Assembly: GCA_937919685.1 (NCBI GenBank)
Contig: CALFOM010000002.1
Location: 1 to 42,180, forward strand
DNA from: an uncultured Phycisphaera sp.
GTDB lineage: Bacteria; Planctomycetota; Phycisphaerae; Phycisphaerales; SM1A02
Direction: 5' to 3'
Length of the DNA stretch: 42,180 nucleotides
Shown: positions 6,528 through 15,148 of the stretch, in pieces
How the letters are laid out: every line of letters begins with the position of its first letter
Position numbering within the stretch: the stretch's first letter is position 1
Made by a program: the position numbers and the translations under genes
Notes under the pieces: generated by a model
What the model saw: the letters and a program-made list of their open reading frames with translations, nothing else
The model's database searches: none
What the model was told of the DNA's origin: nothing

Positions 6528-8045
6528 TCAGTGGTCTCGGGCGAGACCGCGGTGAAGCGGGGCCATGCGATCACCGAACGCCGCCGCCCGATCAAGCGAC
6601 CCTCGTCCGATCGGCTGCCGCACTTGGTGGATCGAGAGCGTCGGCATGTACCGACGACCGCCGCGGCCCTGCTCTGAACGATGCGGTTCAAGACATCGAT
6701 CATCCCATTCAAGTCCGAGAAAGTCGATCAAGGACCGGATCGCCGGTTCGGGTTCCGTGACCAGATCCGAGTAATTCAGATCGAGCCAGGGGTTCGGAAT
6801 TCGATCTTTCATGGCGTCGGAAAATCGCTGATGACTCAGGATCATCCGACCGATCCAATCCAGCCGTGTCGCCCAAGGCATCCGGTCGTGAGGCAGGTTC
6901 TGACCGTAGATCGAGATCCCGACGTCGGCTGGCGCGCGGTCGATCCGAATCACCTGCGCTTTCGGAAACCAGGCGGCGATGATCGGTAGGAACTGCCAGT
7001 TCTGGAGATGCTTATTCACGATTCGCGCCGAGTGTCCGAACAGTCCGTTCTGCCGCTCGAGATAATCGCGACGGAGAGTTTCAAGGACCTCCGGCGTTGC
7101 GTCCCTGACGCCCCGATACGGTTCCTGCCCGATGCGGCCACGAGCGTCACGAAGCACCTCGCCGATCAACCCTGTCTCGCCAGCCCCGTGCGCCGAAGGA
7201 TGAACGCCGATGATCCGTTCCACGAGGGATGTTCCACTCCGGGGTAGTGACGCGATGAAGATCGGAATCTCACTCGCAGCGGCATCCGACATCTCATTCG
7301 GGAGGGACATCGGAGTCGTGGCCTCGATGATTGAGTCGAGCCGGCGGTCCCATTCGTCCGGATCGAAGTTGACCGGAAAGACGGCATGCCCGGCATCGAA
7401 GGAATCCATCGCTTCGTCGAAGCGAGCCAACTTCTCGAGCATCCTTCCTCGATGTAGAAGAAGTCGTCGGCGGACCGGCGGCTGCGTGGCCGTTGCATCA
7501 AGCAGCCGTTCCACCACCACCAGCGCGTCTTCACGTCTCCCAGCGAGCTCGAGGACGTTCGCGTAGGTCTCTCCCATTTCCGCATCGAGCCCTCGTTTCA
7601 CAACGGTCTCTTCAATGAACCGGATCGCTTGCTCCGTTGAGCCACCGCCTTCGTAGGCCTGCGCGAGCATCGCTTCAGCCCGACGGCTTCCCGGCATTCG
7701 CTTGAGTGCTTCGCGACACGACTCGACCATCTCGGGGTAGCGACCTCCGAGTTTGTGCATGACGGCCTGATCGAGGGGCATCATCGGATTGCGAGGGTCG
7801 ATTTTGTGCGCTCGATCAAGAATCTTCTGAGCCTCGAGAATGAGGCCGCTCCGCAGGATGATCAGGGCCTTGATCCGGAGCGCGTTCGGATCGCGAGGAT
7901 TCCGAGCGACCGCGGCATCGACCAGAGGAGCGGCCTCCGCGACTCGTCCGGCCTGGAAGAGCTCCGTGGCCCTTCGAAGTTCCGGACTCACTGGACCCAA
8001 GCGGATCCCGCCTCCGCCGGATGCTTTTCGTGGTTTCCTATTCAT
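6528..8045 (-). CDS. TPR-repeat sulfotransferase family protein
   Basis: Residues 20-240 form tetratricopeptide-like helical repeats (for example LFQAGRVAEAAPLVDAAV). Residues 260-490 form a sulfotransferase domain of the Sulfotransfer_1/3 type. The PAPS-binding 5'-phosphosulfate loop is visible as PRSGTSLVERI at 268-278. A later segment (IIAAWFPKAQVIRIDRAPADVG) resembles the 3'-phosphate-binding region. No signal peptide is present, so it is cytosolic; the acceptor is unknown. The TPR half may bind a protein substrate, as in other bacterial TPR-sulfotransferases. It follows flgE on the same strand after 172 bp, so a link to flagellar proteins is possible but unproven. Confidence 0.85.
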   Translation of the reverse strand: MNRKPRKASGGGGIRLGPVSPELRRATELFQAGRVAEAAPLVDAAVARNPRDPNALRIKALIILRSGLILEAQKILDRAHKIDPRNPMMPLDQAVMHKLGGRYPEMVESCREALKRMPGSRRAEAMLAQAYEGGGSTEQAIRFIEETVVKRGLDAEMGETYANVLELAGRREDALVVVERLLDATATQPPVRRRLLLHRGRMLEKLARFDEAMDSFDAGHAVFPVNFDPDEWDRRLDSIIEATTPMSLPNEMSDAAASEIPIFIASLPRSGTSLVERIIGVHPSAHGAGETGLIGEVLRDARGRIGQEPYRGVRDATPEVLETLRRDYLERQNGLFGHSARIVNKHLQNWQFLPIIAAWFPKAQVIRIDRAPADVGISIYGQNLPHDRMPWATRLDWIGRMILSHQRFSDAMKDRIPNPWLDLNYSDLVTEPEPAIRSLIDFLGLEWDDRCLEPHRSEQGRGGRRYMPTLSIHQVRQPIGRGSLDRAAAFGDRMAPLHRGLARDH

Positions 8046-8138
8046 GTCGTTCGCATGCTGCTCAAACCGCGGTGATTCCTATAGCCGGATTGCCCTCGAC
8101 GCTGCCCGTCCGGTGAGGGGAGGGGAGGATCATGCGAG

Positions 8139-8180
8139 ACCGCGGCCGAAGGCGTCCCCTCGGGCGCCCGCGACCGCGGT
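8139..8180. repeat. inverted repeat between flgE and the sulfotransferase gene
   Basis: Arms ACCGCGG (8139-8145) and CCGCGGT (8174-8180) pair perfectly, and the interior can pair further (GGCG with CGCC). The GC-rich hairpin would form at the end of the flagellar transcript. There is no U-tract, so it is not a standard intrinsic terminator. It could stabilise or attenuate read-through. Confidence 0.35.
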
Positions 8181-8217
8181 GGGCTCGCTTGCTGGAAGCT
8201 CTACGCGACGAACCGAT

Positions 8218-9978
8218 TCAGCGGCCGAGTGCGAGAAGCTGTGTCATCAGTTCATCGGTCGTTGTGATCACTCGGCTTGCGGCCGAATAGCCCGTCGATG
8301 CGAGAATCATGTCGATGAATTCTTGAGAGAGATCCACGTTCGAAAGCTCGAGAGCCCCGCCGACCACTCGGCCGGTCCCGAATTCGCGAGGCTTGGCGAC
8401 CAGCGCCGTACCAGAGTTGGGTCCGCTTCCGAAAAGGCTGCCACCCACGTCGACCAAGCCTTCCGGGTTGGCGAACTTGGCGAGCGCGACCTGCCCGATG
8501 GTCCGCGTGAGACCATTGGTGAAGGCTCCCGAGATGGCTCCATCCTCGCCGATCGAAAACGCTGCCAGCGTGCCGATCGGGGAACCGTCCTGGTAGACGG
8601 CTGCGAAGTTGCTCCCGCTGTCGGTGAAGCTGGTGATCGAGTCGGTGTTGCTGTCAAAGTCCATATTCACGGTCAGCGGCGTGGTGGCACCATTCGTGCG
8701 GACGATCGAGAAGCTCTGATTGCTCGATCCGGTAAAACGACCGTTCGAGTCGAAGCTGACTTCGCCGAGCGCGAGAAGCCGATCGTTTTCGCCGGACGCG
8801 TTTGACTCCGCGATGAATTCCCAGGTGGTTCCGCCACTCGGATTCGTCGCCTGGAGCACAAACGAAAGATCGATGGTGAGCGGCGTGCCGAGGGAGTCGT
8901 AGACCACGAAACTGGTCCGGACGCTCTCACCGTCGGCGTCTCCGGTCTTGGTCATGACCATCGGATTGCCGAGTCCGCCACCTGGTCCATTGACCGTGAT
9001 GTTTCCCGTCTCGATCTCCAGAGACTGCACTGTGCCTTCGTTGCCAACCACCACGATCTGCCCGTTGGCATTGATCTGAACCGATCCGCCGAGATCTGAA
9101 CTTCCGCCGATGGCCGACGAATCAGTGCCGAGGTATTCATCGAAGAAGGCGAGCAACTCACCAAAGGTGCTGCCAAAGGCATCCGCGCCTTCGACGGCGA
9201 AACCACTGATTGCGAAGGTCGCCGAACCGAGGTCCTTACCACCCTTTTCAATGCCGTCGATAGTGATCGAACGACCGGACTCCGAGCTGTCGAAGGCGAT
9301 GGTGAACCCACCCGCGCCATCGGAGACGTAGATGTCGGTGGTGAGCAGGTCGGTGGCGGCGGTGATCGGTGTGGTTCCCGCAGGGTCGGTGAAGAACGCC
9401 CGCGTCTCGTGGATGCTACCGGTGCTTGCGATCTCACCCGATGCGTTCATATTGCCGTTGAAGATGACGTTGTCGGTCTGCTCCGCGAGCGTCAGCGTGC
9501 CGACGGGGATGTTCAGTTCGACGAGATTTCCGTCGACCAAGTTGAACTGATCGTCGACGCCGAAGCCCATGACCTTGGCTCCGGACTGCGTCATGAGGTC
9601 GTTCTCGGGATTCCTGATGAACCCACCCGCTCTCGTATAGAAGCGGGAGCCAGACTGATTCACGATGAAGAATCCGTCGCCTTCGATCGCGAGATCCGTG
9701 GCGACGCCCGTCACGCCGATCGCGCCGTTGTTGAAGTTTCGCTGGGTACCACCGACGGTGACTCCGAGGCCGACCTGACCGGGATTCGATCCGCCGGTCG
9801 TGTCACCTGGCGCCGTGCCGAGGGAAAAATTCCGACTGAAAGTCGGTGCGAAGGACATCCGCGTCGATTTGAACGCGGTGGTGTTGACGTTCGCGATGTT
9901 GTTGCCGATCACGTCGAGGCGACGCGAGTTGCTGGTGAGACCGGAGAGACCGGTGAACAATGCCGTGGTCGATGCCAT
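8218..9978 (-). CDS. flgE: flagellar hook protein FlgE
   Basis: FlgE polymerises into the hook, the universal joint between rod and filament, and is exported by the flagellar type III system. The start at 9978 gives 586 residues. The N-terminal rod/hook signature reads TALFTGLSGLTSNSRRLDVIGNN, continuing into NIANVNTTAFKS, and the C-terminus has GYSAASRVITTTDELMTQLL, the D0 coiled-coil. The longer upstream frame (to 10407) lacks homology and overlaps the preceding gene. A central section rich in Gly, Asp, Ser and Thr forms the variable outer domains, larger than in E. coli FlgE (about 400 residues). It is last in the flagellar run, 28 bp after orf173. Confidence 0.95.
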   Translation of the reverse strand: MASTTALFTGLSGLTSNSRRLDVIGNNIANVNTTAFKSTRMSFAPTFSRNFSLGTAPGDTTGGSNPGQVGLGVTVGGTQRNFNNGAIGVTGVATDLAIEGDGFFIVNQSGSRFYTRAGGFIRNPENDLMTQSGAKVMGFGVDDQFNLVDGNLVELNIPVGTLTLAEQTDNVIFNGNMNASGEIASTGSIHETRAFFTDPAGTTPITAATDLLTTDIYVSDGAGGFTIAFDSSESGRSITIDGIEKGGKDLGSATFAISGFAVEGADAFGSTFGELLAFFDEYLGTDSSAIGGSSDLGGSVQINANGQIVVVGNEGTVQSLEIETGNITVNGPGGGLGNPMVMTKTGDADGESVRTSFVVYDSLGTPLTIDLSFVLQATNPSGGTTWEFIAESNASGENDRLLALGEVSFDSNGRFTGSSNQSFSIVRTNGATTPLTVNMDFDSNTDSITSFTDSGSNFAAVYQDGSPIGTLAAFSIGEDGAISGAFTNGLTRTIGQVALAKFANPEGLVDVGGSLFGSGPNSGTALVAKPREFGTGRVVGGALELSNVDLSQEFIDMILASTGYSAASRVITTTDELMTQLLALGR

Positions 9979-10006
9979 GTCGTAATCCTTTAACTCGCGA
10001 GACGGC

Positions 10007-10528
10007 TCAGGCCGCGTCGTCGCGTTGAATGGACGGTTCAGTTTTGGAATGAGCAGCGGCGAGGATCGCGTCGGCGATCCCAGCCGGAATGGTGACCGCG
10101 GACGGTCCCGTGACGATGTTGCGATTTTCGAAGTCGTCACTTCCCAGACGCACCGCGGCGTCGACGGGTAGCAACACACCCTCGGACTCGGCTTCATCGC
10201 CGAGTTCGCGTTCGATTCGACGATCCGATACCACGAGCAGGAGCGGACGGTCGCCGGCGATGACGAGTACCTGCTCGAAACCTGCCGCTTCCGCGGCATC
10301 CGCGATGCCTGGGAGCCGGTCCGCGAACCGGTCTTCGAGCGTGCGCTCGAGCCGGCTCTCGTCAATCTCCCGGCCACTGGAAAATTCGCCGTTCGCAGCG
10401 CGGTCAAGGAGTTCCTCGAATCCAGCCTGCTCGATCGACGTCCGCTCCTTCACCATCGACGAATCGATCCCCACGGGTCGGACCGCGGGTTCGAGTCGGC
10501 GGAGAAGTTGTCGAGGATCGAGGTTCAA
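10007..10528 (-). CDS. flagellar operon protein between flgD and flgE (TIGR02530-like position)
   Basis: The TTG at 10528, preceded by AAGGA six bases upstream, gives 173 residues starting MNLDPRQLLRRLEP. The frame is open further upstream, but that part overlaps flgD. A segment near residues 40-120 resembles the small 'flagellar operon protein' family that lies between flgD and flgE in Firmicutes (helical region, then VLVIAGDRPLLLVVSDRRI). I assign this mainly from position and that weak resemblance. The C-terminal part (FENRNIVTGPSAVTIP) is unfamiliar. No signal peptide or membrane segment. A hook-assembly accessory role is an inference. Confidence 0.55.
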   Translation of the reverse strand: MNLDPRQLLRRLEPAVRPVGIDSSMVKERTSIEQAGFEELLDRAANGEFSSGREIDESRLERTLEDRFADRLPGIADAAEAAGFEQVLVIAGDRPLLLVVSDRRIERELGDEAESEGVLLPVDAAVRLGSDDFENRNIVTGPSAVTIPAGIADAILAAAHSKTEPSIQRDDAA

Positions 10529-10553
10529 ATTCGTTTCCTTGCTCGGACGAGGA

Positions 10554-10973
10554 TCAGGGAAGCATCGAGGGGTCGACGATGACTTCGACGTTGTCCATCG
10601 GGAGCATCCAGCCACTGCTGAGTTCGAGCGAGACAGAGTCACCCTGGCGAACCACCGACAAGACCGTTCCGGCGACCGAGTCACCACTGGGAAGGATTCC
10701 CTGGACGGCCTTGCCCAGAAGGTTGCCGGCCGATGAAAGCTGGTTCTGGAAGACGATGTCTTCGAGTTTCTCCGTCATGGAGATGTCCGACTCGATCTGG
10801 CGGATCGAGTTCAACTGGTCGAGGAGCGCCGACGAGTCGTTGGGCTCGAACGGATCCTGCTGCTGCAGTTCCGTAAAAATGATCTGCATGAAGTCCTCGG
10901 AGGACATCTCGTTGAATCGGTTCACGCCCGATCCGGCGACCGTGCTCGAGGTTGCTGCTGGAATCGCACTCAT
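10554..10973 (-). CDS. flgD: flagellar hook assembly scaffold FlgD
   Basis: FlgD caps the growing hook and is needed for FlgE polymerisation. The 139-residue protein is of the short type, consisting of the conserved N-terminal part (EDFMQIIFTELQQQDPFEP, then LDQLNSIRQIES) and a short segment with LLGKAV and a hydrophobic beta tail (VVRQGDSVSLEL). The FlgD Ig/TUDOR domain found in longer homologues is reduced. ATG at 10973 has AGGAGG eight bases upstream. It follows fliK by 19 bp and precedes the TTG-started orf173 by 25 bp. Confidence 0.93.
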   Translation of the reverse strand: MSAIPAATSSTVAGSGVNRFNEMSSEDFMQIIFTELQQQDPFEPNDSSALLDQLNSIRQIESDISMTEKLEDIVFQNQLSSAGNLLGKAVQGILPSGDSVAGTVLSVVRQGDSVSLELSSGWMLPMDNVEVIVDPSMLP

Positions 10974-10992
10974 GGTTCGAACCTCCTAACGT

Positions 10993-12618
10993 TCATTGAT
11001 CCAAGGGAACCGAGATTGCACCGGAATCGGCGAGTACCTCGTTGAAGCGAGGCGTTCCCGCCTGCTCCCTGTCCGATTGTCGATCCGGGTCATGGTCACG
11101 CCGGCCTCGACTTCGTTCGCCGCCGGCATCCTGCCGATCGGACGATTCACTTCCGCTTCGGGCGTCCTGCCCCTCCCCGCGGTCACTCCGCGATGCGGAA
11201 GATTCAGCGGAGTTCTTGCCCGTGGGCTCGACGGCGAGTCGTTCGACCGCGAATCCACGATCCTCCAGAGCATGCCGAAGCACACCCAGGTTGTTTCGAA
11301 GCAAGGAGCGTGCCGTCTCCCCCGCCGCGGTGATCAGGACGTTGACGCGACCCGCTTTCATGTTCAATTGCATGCGAACTTGCCCGAGATTCGGCGGATC
11401 CAGACGCATGATCAGGGTTCCGCCCTTTTGCGCGGACAATGCTTGAAGCCCTCTGGCCACGCCGGCCGCGGTTCGCCGAGGGCCGATCTCGGCCTCTTCT
11501 GGCGCAAGCGACGCAGGCAGGGTCGGCAGAGACTGCGCGTCGAGGGATCCCTGAATCGACTTTGACCCTCCCAGGAATCGGCCGGCCGACGGGTCGAGGT
11601 TCGAGGGCTCCACGGCGATCTGTGATGGAGACGACGGTCGAACGCCGTTCTCGGCCTGGCGATCCCTCCGAAGAGAGGTATTGAGCTCTTCGGCGCGGGC
11701 GACCGCGGCAGTCCCACGACCCGCGGCTGCTCGACGCTCGGACGAAGGTGTCGAAGGCGTCGAAGGCGTCGAAGGTGTCGAAGGCGTCGAAGGCGTCAGA
11801 GGCGTCGAAGGCGTCCGAGGCGTCGAAGGCGTCCGGATCGAGCCCGAGACGAGGGTGACGTGGTTCGATTCAACGGACTGCATGCCCGCCGGAACCACGA
11901 CGCCGCCCTGCGGGCCTGATGCACTAGGTTCCAAGTGTGTGAAGGTGTTCGCCGTCGCCGTGGTGCCCGATGACCGGCCCATCGTCGCGGCCTCGCCACC
12001 GCGAGACGATCGAGGATCGGTGGATCCGCGTGACGGATCGAGGTCAGTCTCCAACTCTCGCGGATCAAAGGCCGAATGCCGAATAAACTCCGTCGATTCG
12101 ATACCGGCGTTATGGCCGGATCTTTTTGAGACGGGATGACCCGCTGATTCCGAATCAGCGGTCTTCGAGGTCTCGCCGTCGACGAGATCAAGACCCGAGA
12201 CCGTTCGTGTTTCCATGGGATTTTCAGAATTTCCGGCCGTCGAAAATCCTAAAGAACCGAGATCATGATCGATCGATCCGTTCATCGGCAACGCCGCATG
12301 CCAACCTTCGGCATTGCCCCGTTCATGGCCATGACCATCGCCGGCCAAGATCAGGATCATCTCATCGTCAGGTGTCCCGCTCGAGCCATCGACGTGCCAG
12401 TCCGAACGACCCGAAGCGTCGTCGTTGGAGTATTCGGATCGGGAATGAAGCGCATTTTCCGCGGCGCCAGAATCGCGCCCCTGGGACACCGACGGCTCCG
12501 ATGCGAAGGAAACTCTGGCCTCTTCGAGGCTCGAAGCGAACGGTGGTCCGTCAGCCCTGGAACCTGCTGGCTGGTGCCCCGGAGGCTGAATTCCGGGGAG
12601 AATCGGCGTTGACTGCAT
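10993..12618 (-). CDS. fliK: flagellar hook-length control protein FliK
   Basis: FliK is the secreted molecular ruler that sets hook length and switches export specificity. I chose the ATG at 12618 (541 residues) because GGAGG lies six bases upstream. The frame is open further, but within the preceding gene. The C-terminal Flg_hook domain is clear at about residues 380-470: GGTLIMRLDPPNLGQVRMQL, then ETARSLLRNNLGVLRHALEDRGF. The first 300 residues are low-complexity and hydrophilic, including a Thr-Pro-Ser repeat encoded by a 9-bp tandem array (11747-11836). The charged, disordered tail is also typical. Its first 68 bp overlap the end of the MotE-like gene. Confidence 0.9.
   Translation of the reverse strand: MQSTPILPGIQPPGHQPAGSRADGPPFASSLEEARVSFASEPSVSQGRDSGAAENALHSRSEYSNDDASGRSDWHVDGSSGTPDDEMILILAGDGHGHERGNAEGWHAALPMNGSIDHDLGSLGFSTAGNSENPMETRTVSGLDLVDGETSKTADSESAGHPVSKRSGHNAGIESTEFIRHSAFDPRELETDLDPSRGSTDPRSSRGGEAATMGRSSGTTATANTFTHLEPSASGPQGGVVVPAGMQSVESNHVTLVSGSIRTPSTPRTPSTPLTPSTPSTPSTPSTPSTPSSERRAAAGRGTAAVARAEELNTSLRRDRQAENGVRPSSPSQIAVEPSNLDPSAGRFLGGSKSIQGSLDAQSLPTLPASLAPEEAEIGPRRTAAGVARGLQALSAQKGGTLIMRLDPPNLGQVRMQLNMKAGRVNVLITAAGETARSLLRNNLGVLRHALEDRGFAVERLAVEPTGKNSAESSASRSDRGEGQDARSGSESSDRQDAGGERSRGRRDHDPDRQSDREQAGTPRFNEVLADSGAISVPLDQ
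11747..11836. repeat. 9-bp tandem repeat inside fliK (Thr-Pro-Ser repeats)
   Basis: Ten consecutive 9-bp units related to GGCGTCGAA on the plus strand; variants are GGTGTCGAA, GGCGTCAGA and GGCGTCCGA. On the coding strand they give Thr-Pro-Ser/Arg/Leu triplets. Copy number changes keep the reading frame, so the array could vary the length of FliK in 3-residue steps. Confidence 0.92.
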
Positions 12619-13312
12619 CGGCATCCTCCGGACCGTCTGCACCATTTGCAGTCCGGTCACGCAGTCTGAGCAGCAACTGGCCTGCCATTTCGGGCCGACC
12701 CCGATCGACGAAGCCTTCCAGAAGTTCCTGTCGCCGCTCTTCACCGAGCGTGGCGAGGACGTCCACCACGAGATCGTCCTTGTCTCGAGCGAGAAAGTTC
12801 TCGATCACCGCCAACGCCGCGTCGACGTCCATGGCCTCGAGATCCCCCACCATCACCTTGAAATCCGCATCCCGGGAGCGACGCTCGATCGCTTCGATCT
12901 GTGCCTCGCGACGCTTGACGTCGGCCTCCCGTGCCGCAAGCTCCGTTCGACGCCGGGCCGCCTGTTGATCGATCTCATCCACCAGGGTCGCGGCCTGTCG
13001 CTGCAGCCGGAGTTCGCCGAGTCTTTCGAGGTCGCGATACTGCTCCTGTGCATCGATCGCGCCTGCCGTCGAGAATGGCATCTGCCCCCAACGCTGCAAC
13101 TCCAACGCTTGCTCCGCCTCCATCGCCTCGACTTCTCGACGTTCGTTGACCAAGCGGGCGGCCTCGGAGGTCGGCACTTTGAAGACCTCCTGAACTGCGG
13201 CCAGCCGATCCTCGTCGAGACGACCAGTCCAACCGAGCCAGCCCGCGGCGAGACTGAGCGCCAGCAGATTCACCACGGCCAAGAAAGACACGATGTTCCA
13301 GATCGTTTTCAT
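12551..13312 (-). CDS. MotE/YlxF-like flagellar protein with MgtE-N-like C-terminus
   Basis: The 253-residue protein has one N-terminal membrane helix (about residues 5-27), then a long coiled coil (about 60-150, with LAAREADVKRREAQIEAIE). The C-terminal helical domain, about 155-225 (MVGDLEAMDVDAALAVIENF), resembles the MgtE-N/FliG-like fold seen in MotE. The position between fliJ and fliK is exactly that of ylxF/motE in other bacteria. MotE acts as a chaperone for the stator protein MotC in proteobacteria; here the role is inferred. The ATG at 13312 overlaps the fliJ stop (TGATG) and has GGAG upstream; a TTG one codon earlier is possible. Confidence 0.6.
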   Translation of the reverse strand: MKTIWNIVSFLAVVNLLALSLAAGWLGWTGRLDEDRLAAVQEVFKVPTSEAARLVNERREVEAMEAEQALELQRWGQMPFSTAGAIDAQEQYRDLERLGELRLQRQAATLVDEIDQQAARRRTELAAREADVKRREAQIEAIERRSRDADFKVMVGDLEAMDVDAALAVIENFLARDKDDLVVDVLATLGEERRQELLEGFVDRGRPEMAGQLLLRLRDRTANGADGPEDADAVNADSPRNSASGAPASRFQG

Positions 13313-13767
13313 CAACCGGTCTCCATCAGGCGTCGTGATCCGCGGATCACGGCGATTTCGTCGAGTTCAGCCTGTTCCCGGCGATCCTGTTCGCGACGCC
13401 AGTCTTCAAACCGACGTTCCTTGAGGATCTCCACCGCTCGACGATCCCGCGAAGCTTCGCGGAGTTCACCGAGCACGCCCTGCAGTCGGCGGTGAATCCC
13501 TGCCAGTTCCAGCACCAGCCGCTGGGCATCCCGCATTCCGGCGAGCGACGCATTGGCCTGGCCCCGCAACATGTTCGGATCAATCGAGCCCATCAGTCGG
13601 CCACGAAGCTGATCGCGAGACTCGCCGATTCTGGCCTGTCGCGCTCGCAGTCCGTCCTCCAGCCGCCTTCGCGACGCTTCCAACTCCGCCACGCGACACT
13701 GATGCCTCTCTTCGGCGCGAAGCTTGGCGTCCAGTACTGCTTGGAGTTTGAAGCGAAACTTGGCCAT
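13312..13767 (-). CDS. fliJ: flagellar export protein FliJ
   Basis: FliJ is the coiled-coil stalk of the flagellar type III export ATPase, resembling F1 gamma, and helps recycle chaperones. The 151-residue protein begins MAKFRFKLQAVLDAKLRAEE, the usual FliJ opening, and is almost entirely helical with heptad-like spacing. It is rich in Arg, Glu and Gln and has no membrane segment. ATG at 13767 has GAGGA six bases upstream. It lies between fliI and the MotE-like gene, overlapping the latter. Confidence 0.9.
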   Translation of the reverse strand: MAKFRFKLQAVLDAKLRAEERHQCRVAELEASRRRLEDGLRARQARIGESRDQLRGRLMGSIDPNMLRGQANASLAGMRDAQRLVLELAGIHRRLQGVLGELREASRDRRAVEILKERRFEDWRREQDRREQAELDEIAVIRGSRRLMETG

Positions 13768-13786
13768 CTTCGGTCCTCAAATCAGA

Positions 13787-15148
13787 TCAGGATCGTGCCG
13801 TCGCCCCGGAGGCGGCGAGACGGAGTTGTTCACTTTCCGCGGCGAGTTCGTAAAGCGCTTTGCAGGTGGCGGGAAAGCTTGAGCGGTCACCGCGATCCTG
13901 CCGGAGGAAAACGTCTAGTTTCGGCTTCAGTGCGATCGCGACGTCGGTCATCACGTTGGAACCGGCCGCGTAGGCGCCAATGTTGATGAGCTCTTCGCTT
14001 TCCCGATGTGCCGCGAGCAACTCCAAAACCCGGCGGCGTGCCACCTCGTGATTCCGCTCGCTGACCTGGTCAGCGAGCCGCGAGATCGACTCCAGGGGAT
14101 CGATCGCCGGGAAGTGACCGCGGGCAGCCAGCCGTCGGCTCATCACCACGTGGCCGTCGAGAATGCCGCGGGCGGCATCGGCCACCGGCTCGTTCATGTC
14201 GTCGCCTTCGACCAAGATGGTGTACACGCCGGTGATCGAGCCGCCACCTTCAAGACCGCCTGCCCGCTCTAGGAGTTGCGGCAGCAATGAGAAGACCGAC
14301 GGGGTATAGCCCTTGGTCGTCGGTTGTTCCCCGGCCGCGAGCCCGATCTGCCGCTGCGCCTGAGCGAACCGAGTGACGGAATCGACCATCAACATCACAT
14401 CCAGGCCGCGATCCCGAAAATGCTCTGCCGCGGTGATGGCCGCGGCCATGGCCCGAACCCGAAGGAGCGGGCTTTCGTCGCCGGTCGCGACCACGACCAC
14501 CGATCGAGCGAGCCCCTCACCCCCAAGGGCGTTGACGATGAACTCCTTAACCTCCCGCCCGCGTTCCCCGACGAGTGCGATCACGTTCACATCGGCGTCG
14601 GTTCCACGTGCAATGCTGGCCATCAACGTGCTCTTACCGACGCCGGCACCGGAGAAGATGCCGATCCGCTGCCCCTTGCCGAGGGTGAGGAGGCCATCCA
14701 ACGAGCGAACACCGGTGGCGAGTGGCTCCGAGATCATGCCTCGGGTCATCGGATTCACGATCGGCGGAAACAGTGGACGCGATGAGAGTCCCGAGAGCGG
14801 CGGCCCTCCGTCGATCGGTTGACCGAGTCCGTTAAGAACTCTTCCCAACCATGAGTCGCCGACCATCACAGAATCACTGACCCGCTCAAGCCTGACCCGA
14901 TCTCCGGGCGAGGTTCCGGTCGATCCACCCAGCAGCATGACGATGGCCCGCGTCTCGTCGAACCCGATCACTTCGCCCAGCACACTACGAGTTCCTCGGC
15001 TGCCTGATTCGATTCGAACCACGGAACCAATCGGCACTCGGAACCGACGAACCAGGACCGTCATCCCTCGCACGGAGTCGACGGTGCCGGCCACGCCTCG
15101 CGGCTCGAATCCCTCAAGCGTCTCGATGGATGGAGAAAGCAGAGTCAT
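13787..15148 (-). CDS. fliI: flagellum-specific export ATPase FliI
   Basis: FliI is the hexameric ATPase of the flagellar export apparatus and is related to F1 beta. The 453-residue protein has the domain linker motif SWLGRVLNGLGQPIDG (about 99-114), Walker A GAGVGKST at 167-174, Walker B around 250 (VMLMVDSVTRFAQAQR), and the family segment GEQPTTKGYTPSVFSLLPQL. Length and motifs are normal. Its ATG overlaps the fliH stop by four bases, supporting coupled synthesis of the FliH-FliI pair. Confidence 0.97.
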   Translation of the reverse strand: MTLLSPSIETLEGFEPRGVAGTVDSVRGMTVLVRRFRVPIGSVVRIESGSRGTRSVLGEVIGFDETRAIVMLLGGSTGTSPGDRVRLERVSDSVMVGDSWLGRVLNGLGQPIDGGPPLSGLSSRPLFPPIVNPMTRGMISEPLATGVRSLDGLLTLGKGQRIGIFSGAGVGKSTLMASIARGTDADVNVIALVGERGREVKEFIVNALGGEGLARSVVVVATGDESPLLRVRAMAAAITAAEHFRDRGLDVMLMVDSVTRFAQAQRQIGLAAGEQPTTKGYTPSVFSLLPQLLERAGGLEGGGSITGVYTILVEGDDMNEPVADAARGILDGHVVMSRRLAARGHFPAIDPLESISRLADQVSERNHEVARRRVLELLAAHRESEELINIGAYAAGSNVMTDVAIALKPKLDVFLRQDRGDRSSFPATCKALYELAAESEQLRLAASGATARS

